A stretch of 64,000 bases of DNA from Cristatella mucedo (Eukaryota > Bryozoa > Phylactolaemata > Cristatellidae): positions 2,314,501-2,378,500 of the forward strand of contig WPIO01000004.1 in NCBI GenBank assembly GCA_009760855.2, read 5' to 3'. The notes beneath the pieces are model-generated. The model saw only the letters and a program-made list of their open reading frames with translations, searched no databases and was not told the origin of the DNA. This document shows, one piece after another, positions 59,540 to 64,000 of the stretch (the first letter of the stretch is position 1; each line of letters starts with the position of its first letter). The position numbers were made by a program, and so were the translations under genes.

Positions 59540-59960
59540 TTAGCTGAGACTTAAAGGTGCAAGGTCATTGCTGGTAGTGACCCTTGGTGGAAGTGAGTTC
59601 CAGCCTTGCAGTGTGTACGAGTGTTGGCTCGATCGCCAAAAGGCCAATTCGGTGCGAATAACCGCCGAATTTTTAGATGCTGAGGATTGGTTGGTTCGAG
59701 ATCACGTGACTAGAGAAGCGATGACGTTGGATAGGTAGGCTGGTGCAGGAGAGTAGAGTGACCTTGAAAGTGACCGGGAATCTTAAAATCGATAATAAGC
59801 ATAATAATAATGCACTCGATAAAGCGCCCTCAGAGAACTCAACGATTTGATGCTAGATAGGGAGTGAGTCAAAGTCAGACCGGATTGGTGTTGATGTGGC
59901 AGCTAAGCCATTGAGGACAGACAACTCCTCTGATACTGCTCCTCTAAGTGACCTCCACAC
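59540..59960 (-). repeat. diverged LINE fragment
   Basis: Contains GAAGTGAGTTCCAGCCTTGC and GATAGGTAGGCTGGTGCAGG, matching 3960 and 14945, plus a short LINE-A tail insert at 59808-59840. Confidence 0.6.
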
Positions 59961-60119
59961 TAGGTCTACAACTTATGGTAACACCTGAGCTGGCCACATC
60001 CGCGCGTGTAAAGCATGAGCGAGAGTTCAACCTTGTGAGAATTGAACATTCAGTAAAATCATGGTTTTAGATCCTAATTCACTAGATACGGTCACCGGCA
60101 TGAAACAGTGGATAGTCTC

Positions 60120-60290
60120 TGAGTCTTAGTATAGCGTTGTGTCGCTCTAACTTTACGAGACAGTTTGTGGGTTCAAGTCCTGCCACAGGCGGTGATTTAT
60201 TGCTCTCCAAAATAGTGAAAAACCACCGCGGTTGTTTCCGTCGCTATAAACTGTAAAGATGACTGTGTCACTCGGCTGATCTTTAGTATT
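60120..60290 (+). repeat. SINE-1 copy
   Basis: B box TTTGTGGGTTCAAGTCCTGC, GGCGGTGATTTATTGC, GTCGCTATAAACTG and CACTCGGCTGATC. Confidence 0.75.
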
Positions 60291-60714
60291 AGGTTTTAAT
60301 TTCATCTTCTTTACCATATAATCCGAAAGTGGAATATAAATTTCATATTAATATTTATTACAAATACCTGTGTCCTGCCCTGACACTGGTTTTAAACAGC
60401 GATATCTGTGTGGGCGCTGATTTTTGCCCGCTCAGCTTCGTTCCCGCATCCACCATTTTGTGGCGATTGCATTAACCTGTAGTGACCTATTCAATTTTGA
60501 ATACGAGTCCACGAATTTACTAATCCGTAAATACACGCCACTGACATCATGCTTACGTTGTGATATTTCTATCACTACAACGCTAGTTTTCTATTTTACA
60601 TATATAGTTACGACATGTACTCTCATAATTGAAATTGAATATTGAATTGTGCAATAGATTATGAAACGCTGATGATCAGACTTTTGATCAGGGCTTTATA
60701 TTCGAACGTTCGCT

Positions 60715-61070
60715 TAGTTCGCATCCTCCCAAAGCCTGGAACTCACTCCCGACTTGCGTCACGACATCCCCTGACTTAACCACACTTTAAAAGAAACTAA
60801 ACACGCGTCTATTTATCACAGCATTTAGTGAATCCCTGTGATTTGTCTTTTATGTGCTTATGCATGCTGACATTGTGCATGTTGCCACTAACCATATTTG
60901 CATGTTGACCCTTTGCATGTCACCGCTAAAATGTTATTCTTGTTGGTTATTGAGCATGCTACCACTAACCATTCGATTGTGGTTCCTTTGTAGCAAATGC
61001 AAAGCGCCTAGAAAGAGATTGAGTTCTCTGAGGACGCTATTTCAAGTGTATTATTACTATTGCTATTATT
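60715..61070 (+). repeat. LINE-A 3' fragment
   Basis: CTCCCAAAGCCTGGAACTCA to AAAGCGCCTAGAAAGAGATT and an ATT-rich end. Confidence 0.9.
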
Positions 61071-61109
61071 ATTTAATTACAAATTTAAACGCTGTGGAGA
61101 TAGTATTTC

Positions 61110-61200
61110 TTCCTTTACGGCATTTTAAAATGCCTAGAAAGAGATTTATTTCTCTGATAGTGCTATATACAAGTGTATTTTTATTATTATTATTATTGTG
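61110..61200 (+). repeat. second LINE-A-like tail directly downstream
   Basis: AAAATGCCTAGAAAGAGATT, TCTCTGATAGTGCTATATAC, then a TTATTATTATTATT end. Confidence 0.8.
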
Positions 61201-61404
61201 TCTCAGTGGAACGGATGAAAATATGGGGCCTGACCGGGACAGTCAGTCCAAGCGATAGTCTGCTGGTCTGTGAGTCATTGCGATTGAGCCTTTTCGAAGC
61301 TATTCGTTTATGTGTTGTCTTTGAATTTTCAAATTGCATTTCCCCGTGGTTATTCACGAGTGCACGCTGTTCAGCCTATTTAATAAAAAGGAGTATCTGA
61401 TTTA

Positions 61405-61570
61405 GAAACCTCGTTTATATAGCGGCAGAAGACCCGTCCGGGCTATCGCCACCGCTTGCAGTAGTCAATACAGGATCTTCCGCTGCACAGGACTCGAGCC
61501 CACGACGTCGTGGGTCGTGAGGAGCGAACACCTTACCCTGGGCCAGGACCCGAGTTCTTACACCCCGTAA
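61405..61570 (-). repeat. SINE-1 copy
   Basis: CTCGTTTATATAGCGGCAGA, GCTATCGCCACCGCTTGCAG and GACTCGAGCCCACGACGTCG. Confidence 0.85.
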
Positions 61571-61721
61571 CGTGCCCCATAAGCGGAGGCAACTAGCGAT
61601 TCGCCGAATGGCAAATTGCACTCTCATAGCTGAAGACTAATTTCATTGAAACAGGACAGAAAGAGAGAAGTTATCAAAAAAGATAAAATACTAAACTGTG
61701 AGAGGTAAAGGATTCGGGAGG

Positions 61722-62743
<1,022 letters not shown>

Positions 62744-62879
62744 GCGTGCGGTGACTATAAAGTTTCTTAGACAACAACGAGGAAAACAAGCAATAGAGAG
62801 CCTTTCAGCGTCGCAGCAGCGAAACTCGATTGAAAGCGCGATTTTCATCCGACTCAACAACGGCAAATATTTTCTAATC

Positions 62880-63260
62880 TTGCCTCCTACCAAGATTTTG
62901 CTCCATTAACAAAGAACTTCAAACTCGCGAGCTCAGCAGAACGTAAGTGGGCGTGCGTTGCGAGCTCGCGAGCTACGTCACAGCTCGCTGACAATCGGGC
63001 TCGCATTCCAAGGCAAGGTTGGAGTTTTTCCAATTTCAAGCACGCAGGCCTATACTTTTCTGAAGAATTTTCCTCATAAACTATTTGTTGACACGCTGGT
63101 TTATGCCAGAGCTAAGGTGTTTGCCATTTTTACAAAAGGGTGTGGCGGCTTCCTCATCGGGATAGAACCGGGCCGAAAAAGCAGCGCTCGCTCGTCACTC
63201 GCCGCTCACTCAGTCGATGCGCGACGAGTGACGACGGCGACGCTTGAATCTTCTATAACG
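62880..63260. promoter_or_regulatory. possible CpG-rich promoter of right-edge gene
   Basis: CpG-dense after long AT-rich repeats, with GAGCTACGTCACAGCTC (a TACGTCA ATF/CREB-like site) near 62970, a donor-like GTAAGTGGG at 62943 and a 10 bp inverted repeat TCGTCACTCG/CGAGTGACGA (63192-63234). Direction and start site are not known. Confidence 0.35.
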
Positions 63261-63578
63261 GTTAGCGACGAAGGACACCCTTAGCATGAAAAGTCAATTT
63301 ATGACCCACACAGGTCTATTTGGTCTATTTGGTAGCAACGAAGGTTGTTGAACATGCGTTGAACAGATGCTACGGCGTACACCGACGGCTCCGGAGTCTT
63401 TAGTTCAAAACGGCTAAAACGACAATGCCAGCACTTGAGACATACCTCGCAGCCAATTAATTATACGGCTCCTTCTTTAATGCGCCCTTGGCCATAGATT
63501 ATCACATAATCGGTTCCTAACTGTTGCGATTCAGGAAAATTTGCGAATAATGCGTACCAGTCATAATCTGGCGGATTT

Positions 63579-63681
63579 AGCACGCCGCCGTTTCACATCT
63601 AACGACTAAAGTCGTTGGCTCGAGCTCTGCGGCGTATACAGCGCCTGAATAGAGCTTCAGTTCCCCAAAAAAGGGATAAAA
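63579..63681 (+). repeat. SINE-2 copy
   Basis: Head with GTCGTTGGCTCGAGCTCTG, then ACAGCGCCTGAATAGAGCTT. Confidence 0.7.
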
Positions 63682-63892
63682 TATATACTTACAAACGCAC
63701 GCACGCATAAACATGCACGCGTGCACTCACACACACATAAATAAATAGATATACTTAATTAACGAAATTAAGCTAAAGAGAACGGTTTTAATAAAAAAAA
63801 AAACTGCACAGTTAATTACTACCTATGTGTTTTTAGACGTGGGTTTTGGCTACAGTAATTATTTCTAGCGGATTTTTTTTGGCCTTTTGCAG

Positions 63893-64000
63893 GGATATAC
63901 TGGACACGGCGCGGACGGACGAAGACCCTCTTGGATACGAGCACCTCTCTTCTGCCACTTTCGGAAGTTGTCAGACAGGGAATACTCTACGGGTGAATCT
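63893..64000 (+). CDS. possible exon running off the right edge
   Basis: A good acceptor (TTTTTTTTGGCCTTTTGCAG) precedes 108 bp with GC content typical of the exons here. Two plus frames stay open to the edge. The frame GAT ATA CTG reads DILDTARTDEDPLGYEHL and then SSATFGSCQTGNTLRVN. No family is recognised, so it may not be coding. Confidence 0.35.

Overview
This is a window of an animal nuclear genome. The genes are split into many short exons with GT-AG introns, and the introns and spacers are full of decayed LINE and Tc1/mariner copies, tRNA-derived SINEs and long dinucleotide repeats. Three protein genes can be supported by family resemblance, plus a weak fourth at the right edge. The species cannot be fixed from the sequence. 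The gene set (APC/C subunit 2, MYSM1, an RNF24/RNF122-type RING protein) says metazoan, and the repeat types fit an invertebrate better than a mammal.

Layout. Positions 1-5984 hold the 3' end of a plus-strand RING-H2 gene (exons 1678-1757 and 5750-5984). Positions 7147-34854 hold ANAPC2 on the minus strand, the cullin subunit of the anaphase-promoting complex. Eleven of its exons are placed to the base by homology and matching splice phases; one exon near 29354-29490 is unresolved. A spacer of only 180 bp (34855-35034) separates the ANAPC2 start codon from the start codon of MYSM1, which runs the other way at 35035-54096. MYSM1 is the histone H2A deubiquitinase with SANT, SWIRM and JAMM/MPN domains. 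Its 14-exon model has consistent phases and predicts 970 residues. From 54097 to 63892 there is no supportable gene: repeats, a CpG-rich block with unknown content (56440-57260), a TG array, a 1 kb GA-rich tract and a possible promoter near 62900. A possible exon runs off the right edge at 63893-64000.

How the parts work together. ANAPC2 and MYSM1 share one short upstream spacer, so they are candidates for joint transcription. One acts in ubiquitin ligation during the cell cycle, the other in chromatin deubiquitination. The RING gene and ANAPC2 converge tail to tail.

Repeats. LINE-A is a non-LTR element with a 3' tail that folds as a short hairpin around GCGCC...GGCGC and ends in ATT repeats; more than twenty copies are seen. 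LINE-B is CR1/L2-like and ends near ATTAC repeats. SINE-1 and SINE-2 both carry tRNA-like heads with a B box. SINE-2 ends in the LINE-A tail hairpin, which suggests it borrows the LINE-A machinery. Two nested structures stand out: a 627 bp inverted-repeat element inserted in a LINE-A copy at 47061, and an inverted pair of Tc1/mariner ends around a dead reverse transcriptase in MYSM1 intron 8.
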